From: Arthrobacter sp. NicSoilB4
GTDB taxonomy: Bacteria; Actinomycetota; Actinomycetes; Actinomycetales; Micrococcaceae
Direction: 5' to 3'
NCBI RefSeq assembly: GCF_019977335.1
Contig: NZ_AP024653.1
Span: 3,596,001-3,660,000 of the forward strand
Length of the DNA: 64,000 nucleotides
The notes beneath the pieces were generated by a model that was not told where the DNA came from, did not search any database, and worked only from the letters and a program-made list of their open reading frames with translations. This document shows positions 8,049-16,088 of this stretch, piece by piece. Both the position numbers and the translations under genes were made by a program. Each line of letters opens with the position of its first letter. Position 1 is the first letter of the stretch.

Positions 8049-9710
8049 ATGGATACCAATGAATCACGCACGGCAACGACGAACGCGAAGGCAAAACGCC
8101 GCGCGCTGCGTTTGCTGACCCTGATGGGGGCGGCGGCCCTGGCCCTGAGCGCCTGCGGCGCCAACCCGGCCGGATCCGCGGCCTCGCAGGTCCAGGATGG
8201 AACTCCGGTGCAGGGCGGAACGTTCGTCTTCGCCGAGGTCACCCCGATCAACAACTTCCAGACCCAGGCGGCGCGCTTCTACGAAAAAGCGAACGTCCTC
8301 AACAGCGTGCTGGACCGGCTGACCTATTTCGATGCCAAGAAGGGCGAGCTTGTCCCCTGGATCGCCAGCAAGTTCACCGCGAGCGAGGACCAGACAAAGT
8401 TCACCTTCACGATCCGCCCGGGAGTGACCTTCAGCGATGGAACACCGCTGGACGCCAAGGCTGTCCAGGCCAACTTCGAGGCCCTGGGCAAGGGCATCGA
8501 GGGCGCGAAGATCCAGCCGAACGTTGATTTCTCCACCTACCAGTCCTCCCGGGTCATCGGCGAGGACCAGGTGGAAGTAACACTGTCCTCCCCCGACGCC
8601 AACTTCCTGCGCGCCACGTCCTCCGTCACCGCCGGACTCGTTTCGCCGAAGACCCTCACCCTGGACAACGCCGGCCAGTCGGCCATCGCGAAGATCTCCG
8701 GTTCCGGTCCCTTCACCTTCGAATCAGAGAAGGCCGACGAGGAAATCGTCCTGGCTAAGCGTTCCGACTACGCCTGGGCCCCGGAAGGTGCCGCCAACCA
8801 GGGCGCCGCCTATCTGGACAAGGTCGTCGTGAAGTACCTGCCGGAAGTGGCGCACCGTGCGGGCGCTGTGCAGACCGGCCAGGTTGACTTGGTCCGCGGC
8901 CTGCAGCCGGCCGACGAAACCGCCCTGGCCGGGAGCGGCAACCAGGTCCTGCCGGCCAAGGGCATTGACCTGACCGCAAACATGGCAGCCGTGCGGATCG
9001 GCAGCGGCAAACTCGCGGACGCGAAGGTCCGCCAGGCACTGCAGCTGGGCATCGACCGGCCGACGCTTAAGGACACGGTGCTCTCCGACAGCTACGAACT
9101 CGCCGGCTCCGTGCTGAACCGTGAAGCGCCTGACTTCACTGATTTCTCCGCCGATTTGGCCTACAACCCGGAGAAGTCGAAGAGCCTGCTGGAGGAGGCC
9201 GGCTGGGCGGTTGGCTCCGACGGCATCCGCGCCAAGGACGGCCAGAAGCTCGAGGTCACCGTCACGTCGTCGAACAACTCCGTGGTCATCAAACCCGCTT
9301 TCGAACTGATCGAGCAGCAGTGGCGCAAGATCGGCGTGAAGCTGGTCAACCGCGCGGCAGACAACGCCTTCCTGGCGACCGCGATGAAGGATCCCAACGT
9401 GGAATTCTTTGGCACCCGGCAGTTCGCCTACGGCGGCCTGGGCCCGGTCTTCGGCCCGGTCACCAATACCCAGACGTTGAACGCGGACCAGCAGCTCAAT
9501 GAGCTCTTTGCCACGGAACGCGCCGCCGCCAGCCCGGCAGCGCACAAGCAGCTGGTCGCCGAAGAGCAGCGCGCGCTGGTTGTCGACCAGGCGTTGGCCC
9601 TCGTGCTCTGGGACGAAGTCCAGGTTTACGGCGCCAACGCGAAGGCGCATGTCGACTTCACCTCCGGTACCGCGCCGGTCTTCCAGGGTGCCTGGAAGAC
9701 CGGCAAGTAG
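8049..9710 (+). CDS. ABC transporter substrate-binding lipoprotein (SBP family 5)
   Basis: A 553-residue extracellular solute-binding lipoprotein of the DppA/OppA (SBP_bac_5) family. A twin-basic N-region and hydrophobic stretch end in the lipobox LSAC with the lipidated Cys at residue 36. The family motif KFTFTIRPGVTFSDGTPL is clear in the first lobe, and the hinge stretch VRQALQLGIDRPTL follows. It is the first gene behind the SAM-I riboswitch and is followed 6 bases later by the permease. Family members bind peptides, nickel or other small solutes. The sulfur-responsive leader and the downstream flavin enzymes suggest an organosulfur ligand here, but that is inference. Confidence 0.9.
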   Translation: MDTNESRTATTNAKAKRRALRLLTLMGAAALALSACGANPAGSAASQVQDGTPVQGGTFVFAEVTPINNFQTQAARFYEKANVLNSVLDRLTYFDAKKGELVPWIASKFTASEDQTKFTFTIRPGVTFSDGTPLDAKAVQANFEALGKGIEGAKIQPNVDFSTYQSSRVIGEDQVEVTLSSPDANFLRATSSVTAGLVSPKTLTLDNAGQSAIAKISGSGPFTFESEKADEEIVLAKRSDYAWAPEGAANQGAAYLDKVVVKYLPEVAHRAGAVQTGQVDLVRGLQPADETALAGSGNQVLPAKGIDLTANMAAVRIGSGKLADAKVRQALQLGIDRPTLKDTVLSDSYELAGSVLNREAPDFTDFSADLAYNPEKSKSLLEEAGWAVGSDGIRAKDGQKLEVTVTSSNNSVVIKPAFELIEQQWRKIGVKLVNRAADNAFLATAMKDPNVEFFGTRQFAYGGLGPVFGPVTNTQTLNADQQLNELFATERAAASPAAHKQLVAEEQRALVVDQALALVLWDEVQVYGANAKAHVDFTSGTAPVFQGAWKTGK

Positions 9711-9716
9711 GTCGTT

Positions 9717-10676
9717 ATGGGCCCCTACTTTGCGCGGCGCCTCGGGCAGGCACTGCTTGTCATCTGGCTGGCGTACACGCTCGTCTTCCTGGCAGTCCAG
9801 CTGCTGCCCAGCGATCCGGTCACGATCTTCCTCTCGGCGGACGCTGCGGCGGACCAGGCAACGATCGATGCCATGAAGGCCCAATACGGCTACGACCAGC
9901 CGCTGCTGGTGCAGTACTTCAGCCAGCTTGGGCAGCTGCTCGGTGGAGACGTGGGGTATTCCCTGGCCTCCGGGCAGTCGGTGGCGACCCGCATCGGCGC
10001 GGTGGCCGGGTCCACCCTGGCGCTGGCCTCCAGCGCCTTCGTGTTGGCCGTCGTCCTCGCGGTGGCCCTCGTGGCCTCGGCCACGCTGAGCCGCTCGGCG
10101 GCGCTGAAGCGATTCATCACCAATCTCCCGCCGCTGTTCGCAGCGGTTCCGGTGTTCTGGCTCGGACTCGTGCTGCTGCAGCTGCTGTCCATCCAGCTCG
10201 GGGTGATGTCCCTTTTCCCGGACGGCTCCTTTGCGTCGCTGGCAGTTCCCGTCCTGGTCCTGGCCCTTCACGTTTCCGCCCCGATCGCGCAGGTACTGCT
10301 CAAGAGCATCACCCACGTCTATGAGCAGCCTTTTGTCGACGTGCTGCGGGCGAAGGGCGCATCCCCCGCGTGGATCTTCTACCGCCACGCCCTGAAGAAT
10401 GCCGCGGGTCCGGCAATGACCATTGCCGGCATCACGGTCGGGACGCTGCTTGCCGGTTCCGTCATCACGGAGACCGTTTTCGCCCGCTCCGGCCTGGGCT
10501 CGGTGGTCCTTCAGGCCGTCACAGGCCAGGATGTCCCGCTGGTCCAGGGTCTGGTCCTCCTGACGGCGTCGGCGTTCGTTGCAGTGAACCTGATCGTCGA
10601 CCTGCTGTATCCGCTGCTGGATCCCCGCATCCTCAAGAGCAGTGCCCACGGCTCGCCAAAAGCACTGGCTGCCTGA
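9717..10676 (+). CDS. ABC transporter permease, DppB type
   Basis: A 319-residue membrane protein with the layout of the first permease of family-5 importers: an N-terminal helix (LVIWLAYTLVFLAVQLL), an extracellular segment carrying the FLSADAAADQ-MKAQYGYDQPLLVQYF signature, then five further helices. The EAA loop that contacts the ATPase is DVLRAKGASPAWIFYRHALKNA. ATG 9717 is 6 bases after the preceding stop, so the two genes are translationally close. It forms a heterodimer with the next gene product. Confidence 0.92.
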   Translation: MGPYFARRLGQALLVIWLAYTLVFLAVQLLPSDPVTIFLSADAAADQATIDAMKAQYGYDQPLLVQYFSQLGQLLGGDVGYSLASGQSVATRIGAVAGSTLALASSAFVLAVVLAVALVASATLSRSAALKRFITNLPPLFAAVPVFWLGLVLLQLLSIQLGVMSLFPDGSFASLAVPVLVLALHVSAPIAQVLLKSITHVYEQPFVDVLRAKGASPAWIFYRHALKNAAGPAMTIAGITVGTLLAGSVITETVFARSGLGSVVLQAVTGQDVPLVQGLVLLTASAFVAVNLIVDLLYPLLDPRILKSSAHGSPKALAA

Positions 10677-10694
10677 GACGGAACGGAGAACCTT

Positions 10695-11591
10695 GTGAGT
10701 ATCGAGCTACTACAAACAGATCCTGGCCCCGAGCTGGCGCTGCCGCCGGCCGGCGGCGGCGCCGTCCGTGGCCAGGAAGGGCGCCAAGGAAGCATCCTGC
10801 GCTCGGCGGGCCTGTGGCTGACCGTCATTCCGCTGCTGATCGTTCTGGGGTGGGCCTTCCTGCCGGGCCTGTTCAGTGCTTTCGACCCCATCAGTGGCAT
10901 TCCGAAGCAGAAATTCCAGCCGCCAAGTGCCGGGCACTGGTTCGGCACCGACCACTTGGGCCGGGACGTCTACACGAGGGTCGTCTACGGCACCTCGCAG
11001 ACCCTGCTCACCGCAGGACTCGCTGTCCTGATCGGTTTCGTGGCGGGAACGGCGTTGGGCCTCTTTGCCGCGACGGCGGGGAGGGCCGCCGATGCGGGCA
11101 CCATGCGCCTCGTGGACGTGCTTTTGGCGGTGCCCGGATTCCTGATCTCCCTGATCATCGTGACGGCGTTCGCCCCGGGACCGATCTCGCTCGGTGTGGG
11201 TGTGGGCATCGCCTCGATTGCCTCGTTCGCCCGCGTGGTGCGCTCGGAAGTCCTGCGCGTCCGCAACCTGGACTACGTCGAGGCCGCTTTCCTCAACGGG
11301 GGATCCTACCGGTCCGTCGTCTGGAAGCATGTCCTGCCGAACTCATGCGGCCCGGTCCTCGCTCTGCTGGCCGTCGACCTTGGCGCTGCCATTCTCGCAA
11401 TTTCCGGGCTTGGCTTCCTCGGCTTCGGCGCACCTCCCCCCACCCCGGAATGGGGCCTGCTGATCTCCGAGGGTCGGCAGTACCTCGCCGGCGCGTGGTG
11501 GATGACAAGCCTCCCCGGCCTGGTCATCGTGCTGACGGTGGTGTTGTTGGCCGGTCTCGGACGCCAGCTTCTCAAGATCTTCCGGTTCTAG
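10695..11591 (+). CDS. ABC transporter permease, DppC type
   Basis: A 298-residue inner-membrane permease. The N-terminal helix (LWLTVIPLLIVLGWAFLPG) is followed by the family signature HWFGTDHLGRDVYTRVVYGT, which marks the second permease of dipeptide/nickel-type importers. The EAA loop is at about 190-215 (VRNLDYVEAAFLNGGSY). Start is GTG 10695 with GGAG 7 bases upstream. It pairs with the preceding DppB-type protein and with the fused ATPase downstream. Confidence 0.92.
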   Translation: MSIELLQTDPGPELALPPAGGGAVRGQEGRQGSILRSAGLWLTVIPLLIVLGWAFLPGLFSAFDPISGIPKQKFQPPSAGHWFGTDHLGRDVYTRVVYGTSQTLLTAGLAVLIGFVAGTALGLFAATAGRAADAGTMRLVDVLLAVPGFLISLIIVTAFAPGPISLGVGVGIASIASFARVVRSEVLRVRNLDYVEAAFLNGGSYRSVVWKHVLPNSCGPVLALLAVDLGAAILAISGLGFLGFGAPPPTPEWGLLISEGRQYLAGAWWMTSLPGLVIVLTVVLLAGLGRQLLKIFRF

Positions 11592-11602
11592 TGAGGAGCC
11601 CC

Positions 11603-13270
11603 ATGACTCTCAACGCAGTAAAACCCATCACCGAGCCCGGGCCGCTACTTGAGGTGCGCGGACTGCAGGTCCAATACGGCCGCGGTCCAGGGGCCGTCGT
11701 GGCCGCGGATTCACTCGACCTGGTCCTCAAGCCGGGTGAAATCGTCGCCGTCGTTGGCGAATCCGGTTCCGGCAAGAGCACGCTGGCCAAATCGCTCATC
11801 GGCCTTCTCCCCAAAGCCGGAGGGATCTCTGCCGGAACCATTGTGTTCGACGGCATTGAGCTGACCGCGCTTTCCGAACGCGCCATGGAGAAAGTCCGTG
11901 GCCGCAAGATCGGCATGGTTCCGCAGGATCCCGGCGGTTCGCTGGACCCGGTCAAGACGGTCGGATCCCAAGTGGCCGAGGTCTTCCGGCTGCACCCGGA
12001 GGAAGGCAAGCGCTCCAGGAGCGAGATCCGGGCGGAGGTCATCCGGCTTTTCGAGCTGGTGGGCATCGACCGGCCGGCGGAACGGCTGAAACAGTACCCC
12101 CACGAACTCTCCGGCGGACTCAAGCAGCGGGTCCTGATCGCAATCGCTTTCAGCCTGGGACCGAAGCTGCTGATTGCCGATGAGCCGACGTCGGCGCTGG
12201 ACGTCACGGTGCAGCGGCGGGTGCTCGAGGTCTTCAGCAGGCTGGCGCGGGACCACGGGACGTCCGTCATCTTTGTGACCCACGATCTGGCCGTCGCCAC
12301 CGATCTGGCCGACCGGATCGTGGTGATGCGGCAGGGCAGGATCCTTGAAGACCGTACGGTCACCGACATCCTGGCGCAGCCGGAGGACGACTACACGCTC
12401 AGGCTGCTCCGGGAGGCCTCTCCGGCCGCGCCGAAAACCGACCAAGGCGCAGCGGTTACGGCCCGCGAGGAGCCCGTTGCGGCGATCGAAGTCCGCGGAC
12501 TCACCAAGATCTTCGGCAAGGGCGAGACTGAACACCGCGCCGTGGATGACGTCAGTTTTGCGGTGCGCCAGGGAACCACCTTCGCTCTGGTCGGCGAGTC
12601 CGGGTCGGGCAAGTCCACCACGGCCCGCATGATCATGCGGCTGCTGGACCCTACGTCAGGCACCGTGGAGGTCCACGGGAACGATGTCACGTCAATCCAG
12701 GGCAAAGACAAGCGGGAGCTGTGGCGCTCCCTGCAGCTGGTGTACCAGAATCCGGATTCGGCGCTCGACCCGAGGCTCACCGTACGGGACATCGTCGCCG
12801 AGCCCCTGGTGAATTTCCGTGTCGGGTCGCGGCTGGAACGTCGTGCCCGGGTTGCCGAACTCCTTGACCAGGTGAACCTCCCCGCCCGGGTCGCCGGCAG
12901 CCGGACCAAGGAGCTGTCCGGCGGCCAGCGCCAGCGCGTGGCGATCGCCCGGGCCCTCGCCCTGGGCGCCCGCACCATCGTGCTGGACGAGGCCCTCTCC
13001 GCCCTGGACGTCCTGACGCAGGCCCAGATCCTGGTTCTGCTCGAAGACCTGCAACGCGACCTGGGACTGTCCTACCTGTTCATTTCCCACGACCTGCACG
13101 TTGTTGAACGCTTCGCCCATGACGTCGGCGTGATGAGCCGGGGCCAGCTGCGCGAAGTCGGCCCGACTGCGCAGGTCTTCTCCACCCCGCAAAGCGAATA
13201 CACCCGCCTGTTGCTCGATTCGAACCCCGGCCACCGGCTGCGCGAACTCGTCGCGGCGACCGGCAACTAA
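11603..13270 (+). CDS. Fused double ABC ATPase (DppD-DppF type)
   Basis: A 555-residue protein with two complete ATP-binding cassettes in tandem. Each has a Walker A GESGSGKS (about residues 52-59 and 331-338), a signature (LSGGLKQR; LSGGQRQR), and a Walker B with Glu (LLIADEPTSALD; TIVLDEALSALD). The second domain has the oligopeptide-transporter tail ending in LLLDSNPGHR. It powers the two permeases. Start is ATG 11603 after GAGGAG; the same frame is open far upstream, but that part overlaps the permease genes and is not real. Confidence 0.93.
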   Translation: MTLNAVKPITEPGPLLEVRGLQVQYGRGPGAVVAADSLDLVLKPGEIVAVVGESGSGKSTLAKSLIGLLPKAGGISAGTIVFDGIELTALSERAMEKVRGRKIGMVPQDPGGSLDPVKTVGSQVAEVFRLHPEEGKRSRSEIRAEVIRLFELVGIDRPAERLKQYPHELSGGLKQRVLIAIAFSLGPKLLIADEPTSALDVTVQRRVLEVFSRLARDHGTSVIFVTHDLAVATDLADRIVVMRQGRILEDRTVTDILAQPEDDYTLRLLREASPAAPKTDQGAAVTAREEPVAAIEVRGLTKIFGKGETEHRAVDDVSFAVRQGTTFALVGESGSGKSTTARMIMRLLDPTSGTVEVHGNDVTSIQGKDKRELWRSLQLVYQNPDSALDPRLTVRDIVAEPLVNFRVGSRLERRARVAELLDQVNLPARVAGSRTKELSGGQRQRVAIARALALGARTIVLDEALSALDVLTQAQILVLLEDLQRDLGLSYLFISHDLHVVERFAHDVGVMSRGQLREVGPTAQVFSTPQSEYTRLLLDSNPGHRLRELVAATGN

Positions 13271-13300
13271 GAACGTCAGTACCCCTTCAACGTTAGGAAC

Positions 13301-14554
13301 ATGATGACTGTCTCGATAGAAGTAAGAGAACTCAGCGAGGAGGCCCGCTACGCTGCGCTGTCCGCGCGCTTCCAGGATGTCTTCGCGCGGATCGCAGAAG
13401 GCGCCCTGGAACGCGAGTCCAACCGCGTCCTGCCGTTCGAGCCCGTCGCCTGGCTGAAGGAAAGCGGCTTCACCACCATCCGTGTCCCCGCCGAGCACGG
13501 CGGGGAGCCCGTCAGCTACGAGCACCTGAGCCGGCTGCTGATCGAACTCGCCGCCGCGGACTCCAACGTTTCACACCTGTTGCGATCGCACTTCTCGTTC
13601 GTGGAAACGATTGCCCTGCAGCCGGTCGAGTTCCGTAACCGCTGGTTTCCGCGGGTCCTCGCCGGGGAGATCTTCGGCAACGCTGCGACGGAACGCTCCG
13701 GCAACGCGCTGGGCACCACCCAGACCAAGCTTCGCGAGGAAGGGGGCCGCTGGCTGCTGAAGGGCGAAAAGTACTACACAACCGGCAGCATCTTCGCCGA
13801 CTGGGTCGTGGTCATGGCGAGCACGGAGGGCCGCGAGGGCCGCCAGTACGCTTTGGTCCGGGTGGACGACCCCAAAGTCACGATCCTTGACGACTGGGAC
13901 GGGTTCGGGCAGCCGCTCACCGGCACCGGAACGGCCATCTTTGAGGACGTGGAGGTCGACGCCGGGGACATCATCCAGCGCAAGGTCACCAGCACGCTGG
14001 AACCGGCTTTCTTCCAGCTCGTACTGTTGGCCGTGCTCGTCGGAATCGGCCAGGCGGCGCTTCGCGACGCCAGCACGCTGGTCCGCGACCGCACCCGCAC
14101 CTTCAATACCGGGTCAGGTTCGCTGTTCCGGAACGATCCGCTGATCCAGGAACGCGTTGGCCAGATCGCCGCCGGCGTGTACGCCGCCCGGTCCATCGTG
14201 GTGGCGGCCGCACGCGATCTGGATGCTGCCGTCGACGCTTCCCTCGGACTTGATGCGGACGCCGCCTTCGTCCGGGCCGAGCTCGGAGTGCAGCAGGCCC
14301 ATGTGACGGTCCCCGGCCTGGTCCTGGCCGCTGCCAATGAGCTGTTCGATGTCACGGGCGCTTCGTCGACCAGCCGGGGCAAGGGCCTTGACCGGCACTG
14401 GCGCAACGCCCGCACGGTAGCCACCCACAACCCGGCGGTGTTCAAGGCGCGGTCCGTCGGCGACTATCACATCAACGGAACCATTCCCACGGGCCTCCAC
14501 AGCATCGGAGATGCGGTTCAGGCAACCCAGCACATCCAGGGGAGTGATTCCTGA
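13301..14554 (+). CDS. Acyl-CoA-dehydrogenase-fold flavin monooxygenase (DszC/SfnB-like)
   Basis: A 417-residue flavin enzyme with the acyl-CoA dehydrogenase fold: N-terminal helical domain, a central beta domain with GNAATERSGNALGTTQTKL and GEKYYTTGSIFADWVVV, and a C-terminal helical domain. The end (TSRGKGLDRHWRNARTVATH, then NPAVFKARSVGDY) is characteristic of the flavin-dependent monooxygenases DszC and of the sulfur-acquisition SfnB family rather than true dehydrogenases. These use reduced FMN made by a separate reductase to oxidise sulfur or related compounds. Behind a SAM riboswitch and next to a DszA-like gene, a role in releasing sulfur from organosulfur compounds is likely. Two ATG codons (13301, 13304) are both served by TAGGA. 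Confidence 0.85.
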   Translation: MMTVSIEVRELSEEARYAALSARFQDVFARIAEGALERESNRVLPFEPVAWLKESGFTTIRVPAEHGGEPVSYEHLSRLLIELAAADSNVSHLLRSHFSFVETIALQPVEFRNRWFPRVLAGEIFGNAATERSGNALGTTQTKLREEGGRWLLKGEKYYTTGSIFADWVVVMASTEGREGRQYALVRVDDPKVTILDDWDGFGQPLTGTGTAIFEDVEVDAGDIIQRKVTSTLEPAFFQLVLLAVLVGIGQAALRDASTLVRDRTRTFNTGSGSLFRNDPLIQERVGQIAAGVYAARSIVVAAARDLDAAVDASLGLDADAAFVRAELGVQQAHVTVPGLVLAAANELFDVTGASSTSRGKGLDRHWRNARTVATHNPAVFKARSVGDYHINGTIPTGLHSIGDAVQATQHIQGSDS

Positions 14555-15981
14555 TGGGAACCTTTGACGAACGTCCCCGGCTGCTCCTGAGCGCCTTCGT
14601 GATGAACACGACCACTCACATCCTGGGCGGTCAATGGCGGCATCCGGAGGCGCAGCAGCACCGCTTCAACGAGCTGCAGCTGTGGGTCGACCTGGCCCGC
14701 GAGCTGGAGGACGCAAAGTTCGATGCGATGTTCTTCGCCGACGTAGTGGGGCTGTACGGTGACCACGAGGGCGGCTGGGCCTCGCTGGTGGAGCGGGGGC
14801 TGCAGGTCCCCTCGAACGATCCGTTAGTACTCTGCTCCGCGCTGGCCGCCGTGACCAAGGATATTGGCCTCGCCATGACGAGCTCGGTGATCCAGTCGGA
14901 TCCGTTCCAGCTGGCCCGTCAGCTGTCGACACTTGACCACATTTCCAATGGCCGTGTCGCCTGGAACATCGTTACCAGCGTGCTGGAGAACGCCCACCGG
15001 AACTTCGGCAACGCCGGGCTCACTCCGCACGACGACCGGTACGACTGGGCCGAGGAATACACCGAGGCTGCCTACAAGCTCTGGGAGGGTTCCTGGGACG
15101 ACGACGCGCTGCTGGCCGACAAGGTCCGCGGCATCCACGCGGACCCGGCCAAGGTCCACAAAATCAACCACCGGGGGTCCCGTTACTCCATTGACGGTCC
15201 GCACCTGGTCGCGCCCAGCCCGCAGCGCACCCCCTTCCTGTTCCAGGCGGGGAGCTCCTCCCGCGGCAAGAAATTCGCCGCAGAGAACGCGGAGGCAACC
15301 TTCCTCTTTGCGCCCAACGTTGACTACGTCAAGAAGCAGACTGCCTCGATCCGGGCCCTCGAGGCCGCGGCAGGCCGGGCCGCCGGCGACGTCAAGATCT
15401 TCGGCGGACTGTCCTTCGTGATCGGCGGCACCGAAGCAGAGGTCGCCCGCAAGCAGGCCGAATACGACGACTACCTGGACCTCCACACGATCATCGCGCA
15501 TATCGGCGGCGGGATCGGCGTCGATTTCGGTGGTCTCCCGCTCGATACCCCGCTGGGCGAGATCGAGACCGAGGGTGCCCAGGGCGTTCTTCAGGCGGCC
15601 ATCGCGTCCGTGCCCGGCGGCAAGCCGACCATTGGTGACTTGGCGCGATACCGGGCCAAGGCCCAGCAGATCGCCGGTACGCCGGAACAGATCGTGGACG
15701 AACTGGAACGGTGGCAGGATGCCGGGATCGATGGTGTGAACATCATCAACCAGATCATCCCCGGGTCCTACACCGACTTCATCCAGGGCGTGCTGCCCGA
15801 GTTGCAGCGCCGGGGCCTGGCCCAGACGGAGTACGCGCCGGGCACCCTGCGCGAGAAGGTTTTCGGCCGTGGCCCGAAGCTCGAGCCGACCCACCCCGCA
15901 ACCCGGTACCGCGGTGCCTTCAGCGATCTGTCGGCAGCAGCAACGGTGAAGGCGGACGGCCTGGCTCCGCTGCGGGCTTAG
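14554..15981 (+). CDS. LLM-class FMN-dependent monooxygenase (NtaA/SnaA/DszA family)
   Basis: A 475-residue luciferase-like TIM-barrel monooxygenase. Family marks are MNTTTHILGGQWRHP near the N-terminus, GRVAWNIVTS at about 131-140, the RYDWAEEYTEAAYKLW stretch, and the PFLFQAGSSSRGKKFAAENA region that binds the flavin phosphate. DszA opens dibenzothiophene sulfone; relatives attack nitrilotriacetate, EDTA, pristinamycin precursors and sulfones. Its ATG overlaps the stop of the preceding gene (TGATG), so the two should be made in equal amounts. It needs a flavin reductase, and no intact one is in this operon. Confidence 0.9.
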   Translation: MGTFDERPRLLLSAFVMNTTTHILGGQWRHPEAQQHRFNELQLWVDLARELEDAKFDAMFFADVVGLYGDHEGGWASLVERGLQVPSNDPLVLCSALAAVTKDIGLAMTSSVIQSDPFQLARQLSTLDHISNGRVAWNIVTSVLENAHRNFGNAGLTPHDDRYDWAEEYTEAAYKLWEGSWDDDALLADKVRGIHADPAKVHKINHRGSRYSIDGPHLVAPSPQRTPFLFQAGSSSRGKKFAAENAEATFLFAPNVDYVKKQTASIRALEAAAGRAAGDVKIFGGLSFVIGGTEAEVARKQAEYDDYLDLHTIIAHIGGGIGVDFGGLPLDTPLGEIETEGAQGVLQAAIASVPGGKPTIGDLARYRAKAQQIAGTPEQIVDELERWQDAGIDGVNIINQIIPGSYTDFIQGVLPELQRRGLAQTEYAPGTLREKVFGRGPKLEPTHPATRYRGAFSDLSAAATVKADGLAPLRA

Positions 15982-16064
15982 CCTGCACTGAGGGAGCGGA
16001 TGGCGGCGGCCACGATCGTGTGGTCGCCGCCGTCGTATTCCTGGTGGGGTTCGCAGTGCTTCAT
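15978..16064 (-). pseudogene. 28-codon flavin-reductase-like remnant
   Basis: A short frame (ATG 16064 to TAA at 15978) with strongly coding-like codon use: nearly every third base is G or C. The peptide carries HCEPHQEYDGGDHTIVAAAI, which resembles the C-terminal 'C...GDH.I..G.V' strand of NtaB/DszD-type flavin reductases. It ends 4 bases inside the convergent LLM gene. It also lies in the same frame as the gene at 16089-17864, just past that gene's stop. There is no ribosome site. It is most likely a decayed tail of a reductase gene; a genuine small protein or an in-frame extension of the upstream gene are alternatives. Confidence 0.35.
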
Positions 16065-16088
16065 GATGGGTCCGCACTGCCCCGTGCC

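Noticed and set aside
8724..10649. 641-codon minus-strand frame across the binding protein and permease genes
   Set aside because: It is an antisense shadow of strongly biased codons: Gln/Asp/Arg-rich with no domain, and it lies opposite two well-supported genes.
10370..11602. Upstream extension of the ABC ATPase frame
   Set aside because: It overlaps the two permease genes, is Arg/Pro-rich nonsense, and a good ribosome site precedes ATG 11603.
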